Part shown: in pieces, positions 1-6,157 of the stretch
How the letters are laid out: each line of letters starts with the position of its first letter
How positions within the stretch are numbered: the first letter of the stretch is position 1
DNA from: Clostridia bacterium
GTDB taxonomy: Bacteria > Bacillota > Clostridia > TANB77 > CAG-508
Length of the DNA stretch: 7,993 nt
Reading direction: 5' to 3'
NCBI GenBank assembly: GCA_900752095.1
Contig: CAADUD010000080.1
Location: forward strand, 1 to 7,993
The notes under the pieces: model-generated
Databases searched by the model: none
Seen by the model: the letters and a program-made list of their open reading frames with translations, nothing else
What the model was told of the DNA's origin: nothing
Made by a program: the position numbers and the translations under genes

Positions 1-479
1 CTATTGCTGCTTATCATGACATAGGACATCATATAGATGCAAAAAATCATGAAAAAATATCTGCAGAAATGCTATTACAGGATAAAAACTTAAAAAGATT
101 TTTTACAGAAGAACAGATTAAAACTATGTCAGAAGCGGTAGCAGACCACAGAGCAAGCTCGGAATATGAACCTAGAAGTATTTATGGCAAAATTGTTTCT
201 TCAGCAGATAGAAATACAGATGTTAACATGGCATTAAAAAGAACTTATAGTTATACAAAAACACATAATCCTAACTTTACCTTAGAAGAAGTTATAGAAA
301 AATCTAGAAAACATATTATTCAAAAATTTGGAAAAGATGGATATGCTATTCAAAAAATGTATTTTGATGATCCACAATATAAGGACTTTTTAGCAACAGT
401 GGATGAATTAACAAACAATAAAGCAAATTTTTCTAAAATTTATAAAGAGGTTAATAAAATTAATAGTGACATAGAGTAG
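1..479 (+). CDS. HD-domain phosphohydrolase-like protein, 5'-truncated by window edge
   Basis: The reading frame is open from base 3 to the TAG at 477-479, so 158 residues are visible and the start lies outside the window. The first visible residues, AAYHDIGHH, carry the His-Asp pair of an HD domain. A second conserved stretch, AVADHR, and a later SSADR are the other expected metal-binding positions (a His, then an Asp). HD-domain proteins are metal-dependent phosphohydrolases, often acting on nucleotides or cyclic dinucleotides; the substrate here cannot be told. After the HD core comes a helical, Lys-rich tail without a recognisable domain. There is no signal peptide or membrane segment in the visible part. 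An in-frame ATG at 69 lies inside the domain and is not the start. The last 20 bp overlap the 3' end of the convergent TraX-family gene. The HD call is secure; the exact family is not. Confidence 0.8.
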   Translation, partial: IAAYHDIGHHIDAKNHEKISAEMLLQDKNLKRFFTEEQIKTMSEAVADHRASSEYEPRSIYGKIVSSADRNTDVNMALKRTYSYTKTHNPNFTLEEVIEKSRKHIIQKFGKDGYAIQKMYFDDPQYKDFLATVDELTNNKANFSKIYKEVNKINSDIE

Positions 480-1194
480 GAACAATACCAAATAGAAAAT
501 ATAATAAAAGCAAATGAACAGGGTAAAAAGCATAAAGAAAATATTTTATCTTTTTACCTTGTTTTCCATTGTATAGGCAAATAAATACAATGGATAATGC
601 AGTAAATAAACCTAATAGCACATATAGATAATGGTAACCATAGAAATAAATATTAAGTCCATATTTTATAATACATGCTAAAATAAAGGTACTGCACATC
701 CAAAATTTATGGCTTCTAAAAACATAAAACAAAAATATAATGGCAGTACCAAAAAATCCATAATCAAAACAAGCATATTCTGCAATGAATCCAAATAAAA
801 TAGCAGTCAAAATACCAAGAAGATGCTTTATGGTCCAATTTATTTTCTCATTTTTTACAAATTGTAGAGTGGTAGTAGACAATTTATCATAACAAAAAAT
901 AGCTAATAATCCTATTGTTAAAGTGAAAAAGATATTAAGTGAAAAACCTGTAGTATAAAGAGAGCGAAAAAGCATAAATGGAATTTGAGAAAGAAATGCA
1001 AATAAAATCAACCTAAAAAAGTATTTTTTTAGGTTTTTGGTATGTGTATAGCCTTCTGAAATTTGAAAAGCAAAAATAGGAAAGGCAATTCTTCCTATTA
1101 TATTCATACCAGTGGTATGTTTTAGCCAAGCGTCTCCTAAATGGTCTATTACCATTGTAAACATAGCAATTACTTTTAACACAAAACTTGTCAT
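460..1194 (-). CDS. TraX family integral membrane protein
   Basis: The 244-residue product is almost wholly hydrophobic, with about seven likely membrane segments and short basic loops. The N-terminus matches the TraX family: VIAMFTMVIDHLG (Asp17, His18), then GRIAFPIFAFQISEGY (residues 34-49) and a following KKYFFRLILFAFLSQIPFML segment. F-plasmid TraX acetylates the pilin N-terminus, but chromosomal Firmicute members of this family usually stand alone and have no known role, so the name does not imply conjugation. No transfer genes adjoin it. The start is supported by AAGGAG at 1204-1209, ten bases ahead of the ATG, and a consensus promoter just upstream. The 3' end overlaps the convergent HD-protein gene by 20 bp. 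It is probably a host gene flanking the mobile module. Confidence 0.85.
   Translation of the reverse strand: MTSFVLKVIAMFTMVIDHLGDAWLKHTTGMNIIGRIAFPIFAFQISEGYTHTKNLKKYFFRLILFAFLSQIPFMLFRSLYTTGFSLNIFFTLTIGLLAIFCYDKLSTTTLQFVKNEKINWTIKHLLGILTAILFGFIAEYACFDYGFFGTAIIFLFYVFRSHKFWMCSTFILACIIKYGLNIYFYGYHYLYVLLGLFTALSIVFICLYNGKQGKKIKYFLYAFYPVHLLLLYFLFGIVPTLCHY
517..566 (+). terminator. possible + strand terminator of the HD gene, inside the TraX-family coding region
   Basis: A 14-bp stem (517-530 with 550-563; one G-U pair on the + strand) with a 19-nt loop is followed by a run of T. It lies 38 bp past the HD stop codon. It also codes for the C-terminal basic loop of the convergent membrane protein, so the symmetry could be chance in AT-rich DNA. 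The T run is short and the loop long, so the call is weak. Confidence 0.35.
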
Positions 1195-1215
1195 AAAAAA
1201 TAGCTCCTTTTTTGT

Positions 1216-1244
1216 ATTATATATTTTTTTGAGTTTAAGGTCAA
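1216..1244 (-). promoter_or_regulatory. sigma-A promoter of the TraX-family gene
   Basis: On the minus strand TTGACC (1239-1244), a 17-bp spacer and a perfect TATAAT (1216-1221) precede the gene. Transcription would begin near 1209, giving a very short leader in which the ribosome binding site lies almost at the 5' end. Confidence 0.75.
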
Positions 1245-1303
1245 TGGGGAGGGAGAGTTTTGAGAAAGATGCTATGATAATGTAAACATGTCACGTTAAT
1301 TCG

Positions 1304-1340
1304 CAAAAAAATCAACCAGATTTTATTTTCTGATTGACTT
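1304..1340 (-). terminator. intrinsic terminator on the minus strand with no intact gene upstream
   Basis: On the minus strand the arms at 1340-1329 and 1320-1309 form a 12-bp stem (two G-U pairs) with an 8-nt loop, followed by a run of six T. The G-U pairs are allowed only in the minus-strand RNA, which fixes the direction. A TAA at 1347-1345 lies a few bases upstream of the stem, as at a gene end, yet no credible gene precedes it. Confidence 0.6.
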
Positions 1341-1420
1341 TGTATTAATTCTGATCTATTAGTCCGAACAGAAACGTCATTGGAGCGATTACGGAGCAGG
1401 TATGCGAAAAAATATATCTG
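1341..1420 (-). other. GC-richer islet, possible 3' remnant of a lost gene or element
   Basis: This stretch, especially 1350-1405, is close to half G+C, while the flanks are about a quarter. On the minus strand a frame ending at the TAA at 1347-1345 reads CSVIAPMTFLFGLIDQN just before the terminator, which could be a C-terminal tail. Another minus-strand frame runs open through the islet from 1423 to 1241, but passes straight through the terminator and has no ribosome binding site. I recognise neither translation. It may be a decayed gene end, an insertion-sequence scar, or a conserved non-coding element. Confidence 0.35.
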
Positions 1421-1566
1421 CAAAGTAATGCTCTTTTTATATAATTCGATTTATTTGATTTTAATTTAACATAAGTTTTATGATTTTGCAAGTATCTTGC
1501 AAAATATACTTCAACAAAATATTAAATTTTTATTTTGACTACAAAATTGATATACTATGCCAAAAT
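1421..1566. other. AT-rich spacer without a gene
   Basis: No reading frame with a ribosome binding site was found on either strand. Apart from the palindrome at 1483-1505, the stretch is plain AT-rich DNA leading into the promoter of the lipoprotein gene. Confidence 0.6.
1483..1505. repeat. perfect 10-bp palindrome with 3-bp centre upstream of the lipoprotein promoter
   Basis: ATTTTGCAAG and CTTGCAAAAT flank TAT. It lies about 60 bp upstream of the -35 box of the lipoprotein gene. It has the size and symmetry of a dimeric regulator's operator, and could also be a hairpin or a recombinase-binding site. It has no T run on either side that would make it a terminator. Confidence 0.45.
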
Positions 1567-1595
1567 TTGATTTTACATAATATTTATGTTATAAT
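1567..1595 (+). promoter_or_regulatory. extended -10 promoter of the lipoprotein gene
   Basis: TTGATT (1567-1572), a 17-bp spacer and TATAAT (1590-1595), preceded by a TG at 1587-1588, form a good sigma-A promoter with an extended -10. Transcription would start near 1602, giving a leader of about 120 nt. Confidence 0.7.
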
Positions 1596-1710
1596 ATATT
1601 TGTAAATCTGTTCTTTGAAAAAAAATCTAAGTTTCTATGATTTAATTAGGAATTTAGTTCATATATGTCCCTAACTAACAATAACAACACAATAAATATA
1701 ACTTATCTAC

Positions 1711-1716
1711 AGGAGG
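1711..1716 (+). promoter_or_regulatory. ribosome binding site fixing the lipoprotein start
   Basis: AGGAGG lies eight bases before the ATG at 1725. This selects the internal ATG over the in-frame ATG at 1665, which has no such site and would put a polar stretch ahead of the signal peptide. Confidence 0.9.
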
Positions 1717-1724
1717 AAACTCAA

Positions 1725-2264
1725 ATGAAAAAAATTACTTTAGGACTTATCTTTTTACTGGTTATGTGCCTTTTTGCAGGCTGTGGAAAAAATACCGACA
1801 ACAAAGCAGTTATTGCAGAAATTCAGCAAAGTTTAAACCAGAATGATACTCAAGTACTAATTGCTTTTGGAGATAACTTCGAGGCAAAAAAAGGATTGAT
1901 TCAGTCTTCAGAGTTACATTCAGAAGGATTGATTGCTCTCTGCACTAATCCAGAACCTATGAACCTTGATAACGATACAGTTCAAAAATGGTTCAATGAA
2001 GCAATTGCGAGGACAGAATTGACTGCAGATCAAGAAGTTCAAATTGCTAAAATTGGTGAATTTTGTTACAATCAGGCATTACTGTTGAGAACAAATTTGA
2101 CTGGTTCAGGACTTGTAGCAGTATGTGAAAATCCTGGAAGTATGAACCTTGATAACGATACAGTTCAAAAATGGTTCAACGAAGCAATTGAAAGGACAGA
2201 ATTAACTGCAGATCAAGAAGTTCTGATTGCTAAATCAAAAGTTAAAGGCTTGGGCTTGTTTTGA
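1725..2264 (+). CDS. repeat-containing lipoprotein of unknown function
   Basis: The 179-residue product has a type II signal peptide: MKK, a hydrophobic core, and the lipobox LFAGC with the lipidated Cys at residue 20, so it should be anchored on the outer face of the membrane. The mature part is two tandem 61-residue repeats (44-104 and 105-165) and a truncated third copy (166-179). Each repeat has a variable first half, then a conserved Cys (73, 134), an NLDNDTVQKWFNEAI helix and TELTADQE. Residues 31-43 resemble the end of a further degenerate copy, suggesting a small helical solenoid. I do not recognise the family. It is visibly richer in G+C (near 38 percent in one repeat) than the relaxase gene beside it. 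It is transcribed from its own promoter, against the mobilization module, and shares a terminator with it. It could be element cargo or a host gene; surface attachment is all that can be inferred. Confidence 0.85.
   Translation: MKKITLGLIFLLVMCLFAGCGKNTDNKAVIAEIQQSLNQNDTQVLIAFGDNFEAKKGLIQSSELHSEGLIALCTNPEPMNLDNDTVQKWFNEAIARTELTADQEVQIAKIGEFCYNQALLLRTNLTGSGLVAVCENPGSMNLDNDTVQKWFNEAIERTELTADQEVLIAKSKVKGLGLF
1854..2261 (+). repeat. 61-codon tandem repeat inside the lipoprotein gene
   Basis: Unit 1 is 1854-2036, unit 2 is 2037-2219, and a partial unit 3 is 2220-2261; the period is exactly 183 bp. The second half of each unit is nearly identical: 1959-2051 and 2142-2234 match at 87 of 93 bases by eye, the first 38 without change. 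The first halves differ strongly, so conservation is very uneven within a unit. Confidence 0.9.
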
Positions 2265-2289
2265 CACTTTAAAGGGACTTATATGATAA

Positions 2290-2336
2290 AAAATGCACCA
2301 ACACAGGGAATTTCCTCGTGTTGGTGCATTTTTTTA
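2290..2336. terminator. bidirectional intrinsic terminator between the lipoprotein and the 99-aa gene
   Basis: A perfect 14-bp stem (2291-2304 with 2318-2331) has a 13-nt loop that can itself pair in part. A run of T follows on the + strand and a run of A precedes it, so it serves both strands. It lies 26 bp after the lipoprotein stop, and the TAA of the minus-strand 99-aa gene lies within the T run. Confidence 0.93.
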
Positions 2337-2633
2337 TGTTTTTATTTTATTAAACAAATATAATGCAACTTTGTTTTGTTCAGTTGTCTCCATTTCCATA
2401 AGTTTAGCCATTGCAAACATTACAAGTTTATATTTTGCAAAATTTATAAATGTTGTTCTATATTCTTCATCTACTTCTTTTAGCATAGCATCAAATTTTT
2501 CATAGTTTTCTTTAGTATTGTATATTAGACCAGACCATTTGCTTTGACTCATACATATTGCTAGTCTTAGTTTATCTTTTATATCCATATCATTTATCAT
2601 ATTTATTAAATATTCAACTTTTTCATTTTCCAT
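2334..2633 (-). CDS. 99-aa hypothetical protein, last gene of the mobilization module
   Basis: The product starts MENEKVEYLINMIND and appears almost entirely helical, with mixed charge, no signal peptide and no membrane segment. I recognise no family. The start is supported by GGAGGT at 2643-2648, nine bases ahead of the ATG. It begins 18 bp after the relaxase stop on the same strand, and its own stop overlaps the bidirectional terminator, so it is almost certainly co-transcribed with the relaxase as the end of that operon. From position alone it could help the relaxase, act as an immunity or regulatory protein, or simply be a passenger. Confidence 0.75.
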   Translation of the reverse strand: MENEKVEYLINMINDMDIKDKLRLAICMSQSKWSGLIYNTKENYEKFDAMLKEVDEEYRTTFINFAKYKLVMFAMAKLMEMETTEQNKVALYLFNKIKT

Positions 2634-2651
2634 ATTCTAATTACCTCCATA

Positions 2652-4040
2652 TTAAAATCTTGTATCGTATTTCTTTCTGTTATTTTTAGCATTATTTATC
2701 TCATCTTTTGGCTTTACTTTTCTAGCTATGTTATTTGCAATTTCATTTTCATCGTCAGTAAATATTCCATTCTTATATAAATCATCACTAACAATTTTAT
2801 AGTTATTATCTTTGTCATAACAAATTCTTTTATGAAAATGCCCCATAATACTATGCCAAAATTCTTTGAATTTGTGTAATTGAGCTTTTAAGCTTTCTTT
2901 TTCTTCTTTTAGTTTGTTAATAATTTTATCTTTAGTAGATAATTCACCTTTTAAATTAGAAATTTCTTTATCTTTTTCTCCTATTTGATATTTTAGTGAA
3001 CGATTTTCTTTTTCTATTTTAAAAGCACTATGTTCAAAATCTCTAATAGCAATATTTAAATCATTTACACTTCTAACTGTTTTAGTGATATCTTTTACAT
3101 CTTTGGTAAAGTTTTTAATTCTCTCGACATCCTCGTTCGAAATAACCATATTATTTTTATTAAATTTAGCTGGTTTTAAATTGTCTAATATTTGATTTAT
3201 ATCTTTTGTTGTATTATCAAGTTTATTAGTTTGTTTATTAGCTTTATCAAGTTTTTTCTCTTTTTCGGCAAGTTGCTTTTTTATATTTGTATAATTACTC
3301 ATATCTTTAACATTTATATCTTGATTTCTACCTTTTTGTTTTTCTTTTAGTTTAATATCCATACCATAAAATTTATTAAAAGACTTTATACAAGCAATTC
3401 TCATCTTATCTTGAATTTTAGTTAATGATTCCTTTGTAAATAGTTGTGATTTACCAACTTGTTTTTTCATTCCTCTAGTGCAATTTTCTATTATAGGTAC
3501 ACCTACAATGTGCATATGGGGAGATGTTTCATCAAAATGAATAGTAGCATTTGCTATTTTAAAAGTTGGTAAAATCTTCATTAATTCATTTACTTGTTCA
3601 TTATATACATCAATCATTTTTAGTCTGTACTCATTATCTTTATCTTTCCAAAACTCCATATCTCCAAGTTCAATTATAATTTCACAAGCAAGGTCATTTT
3701 GAGATTCATTTATTTTCGTAAAATAGTTATCTATTTTTCTATCATTTCTAGTTTGCTTATTATTGTATTCTATACGAGCTTCTTCAAATTCTTCTAAATA
3801 TAAATCTTTTACATCGTTTACAATATCATTTGTACCACGAATTACTCTAATCAAATCTTTTTCATTATCATAATCTCTTAAGTTATGCTTATTTACTTTA
3901 GATAAAGCATTTGCATTTTGAATAGCATTATTTGAAAGAGAAGTAGTGCCAGATACATTTCCTTTAGAAACTTTTTTTGCTAATTTACTTTTGTTTTTAT
4001 CACTTCCTAAATGAAATGAATAAGCTAACCCTTGTTCCAT
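2652..4040 (-). CDS. MobV-type relaxase (Mob/Pre plasmid recombination family)
   Basis: The 462-residue protein should nick the element's transfer origin and lead the single strand into a recipient, using a conjugation channel supplied by another element. The key signature is HFDETSPHMH at 168-177 (HxDExxPHxH), the metal-binding motif of Mob_Pre relaxases. The N-terminal motif with HN.R (NKHNLRDYDN, from residue 50) and a conserved region NNKQTRNDRKID also fit. Residues from about 250 to 410 are a long Lys/Glu-rich coiled coil, usual in the C-terminal half of this family. I chose the ATG at 4040 because AAAGGAGGTG (4046-4055) lies just ahead; the in-frame ATG at 4073 would encode that site. 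A serine recombinase gene lies upstream and a 99-aa gene follows after 18 bp. No type IV secretion genes are present, so transfer would need a helper. Confidence 0.92.
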   Translation of the reverse strand: MEQGLAYSFHLGSDKNKSKLAKKVSKGNVSGTTSLSNNAIQNANALSKVNKHNLRDYDNEKDLIRVIRGTNDIVNDVKDLYLEEFEEARIEYNNKQTRNDRKIDNYFTKINESQNDLACEIIIELGDMEFWKDKDNEYRLKMIDVYNEQVNELMKILPTFKIANATIHFDETSPHMHIVGVPIIENCTRGMKKQVGKSQLFTKESLTKIQDKMRIACIKSFNKFYGMDIKLKEKQKGRNQDINVKDMSNYTNIKKQLAEKEKKLDKANKQTNKLDNTTKDINQILDNLKPAKFNKNNMVISNEDVERIKNFTKDVKDITKTVRSVNDLNIAIRDFEHSAFKIEKENRSLKYQIGEKDKEISNLKGELSTKDKIINKLKEEKESLKAQLHKFKEFWHSIMGHFHKRICYDKDNNYKIVSDDLYKNGIFTDDENEIANNIARKVKPKDEINNAKNNRKKYDTRF

Positions 4041-4045
4041 AAAAG

Positions 4046-4055
4046 CACCTCCTTT
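4046..4055 (-). promoter_or_regulatory. ribosome binding site fixing the relaxase start
   Basis: AAAGGAGGTG on the minus strand lies five bases before the ATG at 4040. It decides that start over the upstream in-frame ATG at 4073, which would place this site inside the coding sequence. Confidence 0.9.
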
Positions 4056-4072
4056 GAATTTTCTTCGTAGCA

Positions 4073-4100
4073 TAGGACTTTGACTCTGACATAAGTCCTA
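4073..4100. repeat. 8-bp inverted repeat between nick region and relaxase start
   Basis: TAGGACTT (4073-4080) and AAGTCCTA (4093-4100) are perfect arms around a 12-bp centre. It lies just upstream of the relaxase ribosome binding site and next to the probable transfer origin, so it may bind the relaxase or a repressor, or fold in the leader RNA. Confidence 0.5.
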
Positions 4101-4160
4101 ACCCTCTATGAGTTATGACATACTATCATAACTCGGGGGCTCTGCGAGGCATAAATTAAC
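4101..4160 (-). other. probable origin of transfer (oriT) with candidate nick site
   Basis: A 9-bp perfect hairpin (4110-4118 with 4126-4134) has the 7-nt loop TAGTATG on the minus strand, followed by TCA of the stem. The MobV prototype MobM of pMV158 nicks TAGTGTG/TTA in a similar hairpin, as I recall it. The predicted nick is therefore between minus-strand bases 4119 and 4118. A GC-rich block at 4134-4150, unusual for this DNA, adjoins the stem. The site lies directly upstream of the relaxase gene, the usual place in this family. The nick position is inferred by analogy. Confidence 0.7.
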
Positions 4161-4174
4161 TATCGCCACTTTCA

Positions 4175-4192
4175 TTTTTACTAAAGTAAAAA
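4175..4192. repeat. 8-bp AT-rich inverted repeat in the oriT spacer
   Basis: TTTTTACT and AGTAAAAA flank two bases. It is not followed by a T run long enough for a clear terminator on either strand. It could be a secondary recognition repeat, or chance in AT-rich sequence. Confidence 0.35.
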
Positions 4193-4212
4193 CAAAACGT
4201 GCTACGTTAATT

Positions 4213-4256
4213 TAATTGTTGCAGAGAAAAGATAAGTGGTATTCCTGCAACAATTA
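4213..4256. repeat. perfect 12-bp inverted repeat overlapping the recombinase stop codon
   Basis: TAATTGTTGCAG (4213-4224) and CTGCAACAATTA (4245-4256) enclose 20 bp. The right arm contains the recombinase TAA (4254-4256). No T run follows on the minus strand, so it is not a standard terminator and the relaxase gene may still be reached by readthrough. It might protect the 3' end of the message, or bind a protein. Confidence 0.7.
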
Positions 4257-6134
4257 TTTATGCTTTTTCTTCGAAGTAATGTGGGTAACAACACCCAAGC
4301 GTAATTTTCCTTCTGGTTTTGCCAAGAAGTTTTTAAATTGTTTTATTGCAACAAATCTTATAATCTTTTGATTTTTCTTAATCTTAAATTCTACAGCTCT
4401 GTTTCTAATCTTTGCAACTTCAGTTTTAGTATCATAATTTTCGTCAATCTTATCATCGCGGAAGTAATATTCTCCTAAATCAATATAGTTAATATCTAAT
4501 TCTTTTTTCAATTTTTCTATATAATCTTCTACTTGATTTTTATTCATATTTACACTAACTTTAACATCTTCAAGTTTTCCATCTCGTTCTATCATTGTAG
4601 GAATATCAACAATTCCTTTATCATATAGCTTGTCTATCTGCTCAATAAAGCTACTTCTAAAATTTACTTTTTCTATTTCAAAGCTACCATCTTTATTTTT
4701 CTTTAATGTTGCAGTATCTATAAACTTTGATATAAAACTTTGTTTTTCATCTTTACTTTTCATAGTCCAAAGTTTTAATAAAACATCTTTATACATTTCA
4801 TGTTCAGTTAGTTTTTCTCTTTCAATATCTCTTTGAGCCATTAAGTGTTGTGGGTTATAATTTTCTTTATCAAAGTCTAATGCATCAATTCTTTTGTTCT
4901 CTAATACAGACAGTTTTTCTTCTATTAGTTTGTAATCTTCAGAGAAATCTTCCATCTCTAAAATACCATTCATATATGCTTTTTTTAGTCTGTCTTTCTG
5001 TTGCAAAAGTTTCTTTATTTCTTCATCAATTTTCTTACTTTCATCATCTTTCTTTTCAGCAAGTATAGGGTAAAAATATTTTTTAACATGATAATCGTAT
5101 TCTACTAAGTCTAATATATAATCAATTAAACAGTTTTCAATTTCATCTTCGTTATAGTACAATTTGCAAGTATCACAATAGTAATACATATATTTAGATT
5201 TCTTTCCACCAGTTCCTTTGCAAGTCATTATTTGCCCACAGGTAGGACATACAAGTTTTTGAAAGAATATATAAACTCTATTTCTACAATATGCTCTTTG
5301 ATTTGTTTCTTTTTGATTTTGAACTTCTTCCCACATAGCTCTTGTTATAATAGGTGGTACAACATCCATATAAATTTCAGTTTCTTTGTCATTATCATTT
5401 TTATATCTTTCATAATCTCCCATATATATTTTATTATTTATAATTCTATTAACAGAAGAGTCAATCCATTTCTTTACTTGTGGATATAAAACTTTTTCTT
5501 GATTTAGAATATTAGCAATAGTCTGATAGCTTTTGCCTTCTAAATACAATTCAAATATTCTTAAAACAATATCTTTAGTTGTATTATCTATTTTTAAAGT
5601 TTTATCTGGAGCTCTATAATAACCAAGAGGGCATTTGCCTGGTATATGACCTGCTTTAATTGCACCATTTAAACCAAATTTTGTTCTTTCACTAACTATT
5701 TCAATTTCTAATTGAGATAAAACAGTTAACATTCTAACAAAGAAACGACCATTTGCAGTAGAAGTATTTACATCATCTCTATCACAAATTAAGTAGCAAT
5801 GGTATTTTTCAAGAGTACTAATTAAAACCTCTAAATCACGAACTGAACGAGTAACTCTATCTAATTTATAAGCTACTATATAATTAATTAATCCATTTTT
5901 CATATCTTCAATCATTTGCTGGAATTGAGGTCTGTTTTTCATATTTTTTGCAGATATTCCTGCATCTTTATAAACTTTAAATACTTCAAAGCCTTTATAT
6001 TTGCATAATTGTCTTAATTTTTCTTCTTGTTCTCCTAAACTAAATCCTTCTCGTGCTTGATCTTCGGTACTTACTCTAATATAAATACCTGCAATTTTCT
6101 TTTCTTCTGATGATTGACTCCATAATTCTGACAT
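4254..6134 (-). CDS. large serine recombinase (integrase/excisionase of the element)
   Basis: The 626-residue enzyme should cut and rejoin DNA at the element's attachment sites. The catalytic domain is at residues 13-155: YIRVSTEDQ with nucleophile Ser22, DAGISAKNMKNRP with Arg68, and KLDRVTRSVRDL with Arg93 and Arg96. A recombinase domain follows (about 165-275), starting GKCPLGYYR. A zinc ribbon then uses Cys296, Cys299, Cys320 and Cys323, and a coiled coil spans about 360-420, as in TnpX-like large serine recombinases. About 200 residues follow the coiled coil, with no motif I recognise. The start at 6134 is set by AAGGAGG at 6141-6147. It lies between a 90-aa gene and the oriT-relaxase unit, all on the minus strand. 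All catalytic residues are present, so it looks active. Confidence 0.93.
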   Translation of the reverse strand: MSELWSQSSEEKKIAGIYIRVSTEDQAREGFSLGEQEEKLRQLCKYKGFEVFKVYKDAGISAKNMKNRPQFQQMIEDMKNGLINYIVAYKLDRVTRSVRDLEVLISTLEKYHCYLICDRDDVNTSTANGRFFVRMLTVLSQLEIEIVSERTKFGLNGAIKAGHIPGKCPLGYYRAPDKTLKIDNTTKDIVLRIFELYLEGKSYQTIANILNQEKVLYPQVKKWIDSSVNRIINNKIYMGDYERYKNDNDKETEIYMDVVPPIITRAMWEEVQNQKETNQRAYCRNRVYIFFQKLVCPTCGQIMTCKGTGGKKSKYMYYYCDTCKLYYNEDEIENCLIDYILDLVEYDYHVKKYFYPILAEKKDDESKKIDEEIKKLLQQKDRLKKAYMNGILEMEDFSEDYKLIEEKLSVLENKRIDALDFDKENYNPQHLMAQRDIEREKLTEHEMYKDVLLKLWTMKSKDEKQSFISKFIDTATLKKNKDGSFEIEKVNFRSSFIEQIDKLYDKGIVDIPTMIERDGKLEDVKVSVNMNKNQVEDYIEKLKKELDINYIDLGEYYFRDDKIDENYDTKTEVAKIRNRAVEFKIKKNQKIIRFVAIKQFKNFLAKPEGKLRLGVVTHITSKKKHK

Positions 6135-6140
6135 TTGAAA

Positions 6141-6147
6141 CCTCCTT
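6141..6147 (-). promoter_or_regulatory. ribosome binding site fixing the recombinase start
   Basis: AAGGAGG lies six bases ahead of the ATG at 6134. The in-frame ATG at 6155 lies upstream of it and lacks a site, so the seven extra residues are discounted. Confidence 0.9.
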
Positions 6148-6157
6148 AAAAACATAA

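Noticed and set aside
460..1194. TraX-family gene as part of a conjugation operon
   Set aside because: It has its own promoter, no other transfer gene adjoins it, and chromosomal members of this family are common without conjugation genes.
1241..1423. 60-codon minus-strand reading frame
   Set aside because: It has no ribosome binding site, runs through a good terminator hairpin and through the promoter region of the TraX-family gene, and its translation looks like non-coding sequence.
1535..1556. TTGACT with TATACT as a promoter for the lipoprotein gene
   Set aside because: The spacer is only 10 bp; the pair at 1567-1595 has a proper 17-bp spacer and an extended -10.
1854..2261. Tandem repeats as a CRISPR array
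   Set aside because: The repeats are in frame, 61 codons long and inside a signal-peptide-bearing gene; there are no short regular repeats with unique spacers anywhere in the window.
2293..2505. + strand reading frame starting in the terminator stem
   Set aside because: It is antisense to the 99-aa gene, starts inside the terminator and lacks a ribosome binding site.
1293..4212. Shared 9-mer ACGTTAATT at 1293-1301 and 4204-4212 as possible attachment repeats
   Set aside because: A 9-base AT-rich match is expected by chance many times in 8 kb, and 4204 lies inside the element, not at an end.
4630..5489. Three + strand reading frames antisense to the recombinase
   Set aside because: They are hydrophobic, Phe/Ser-rich shadows of the recombinase gene with no ribosome binding sites.
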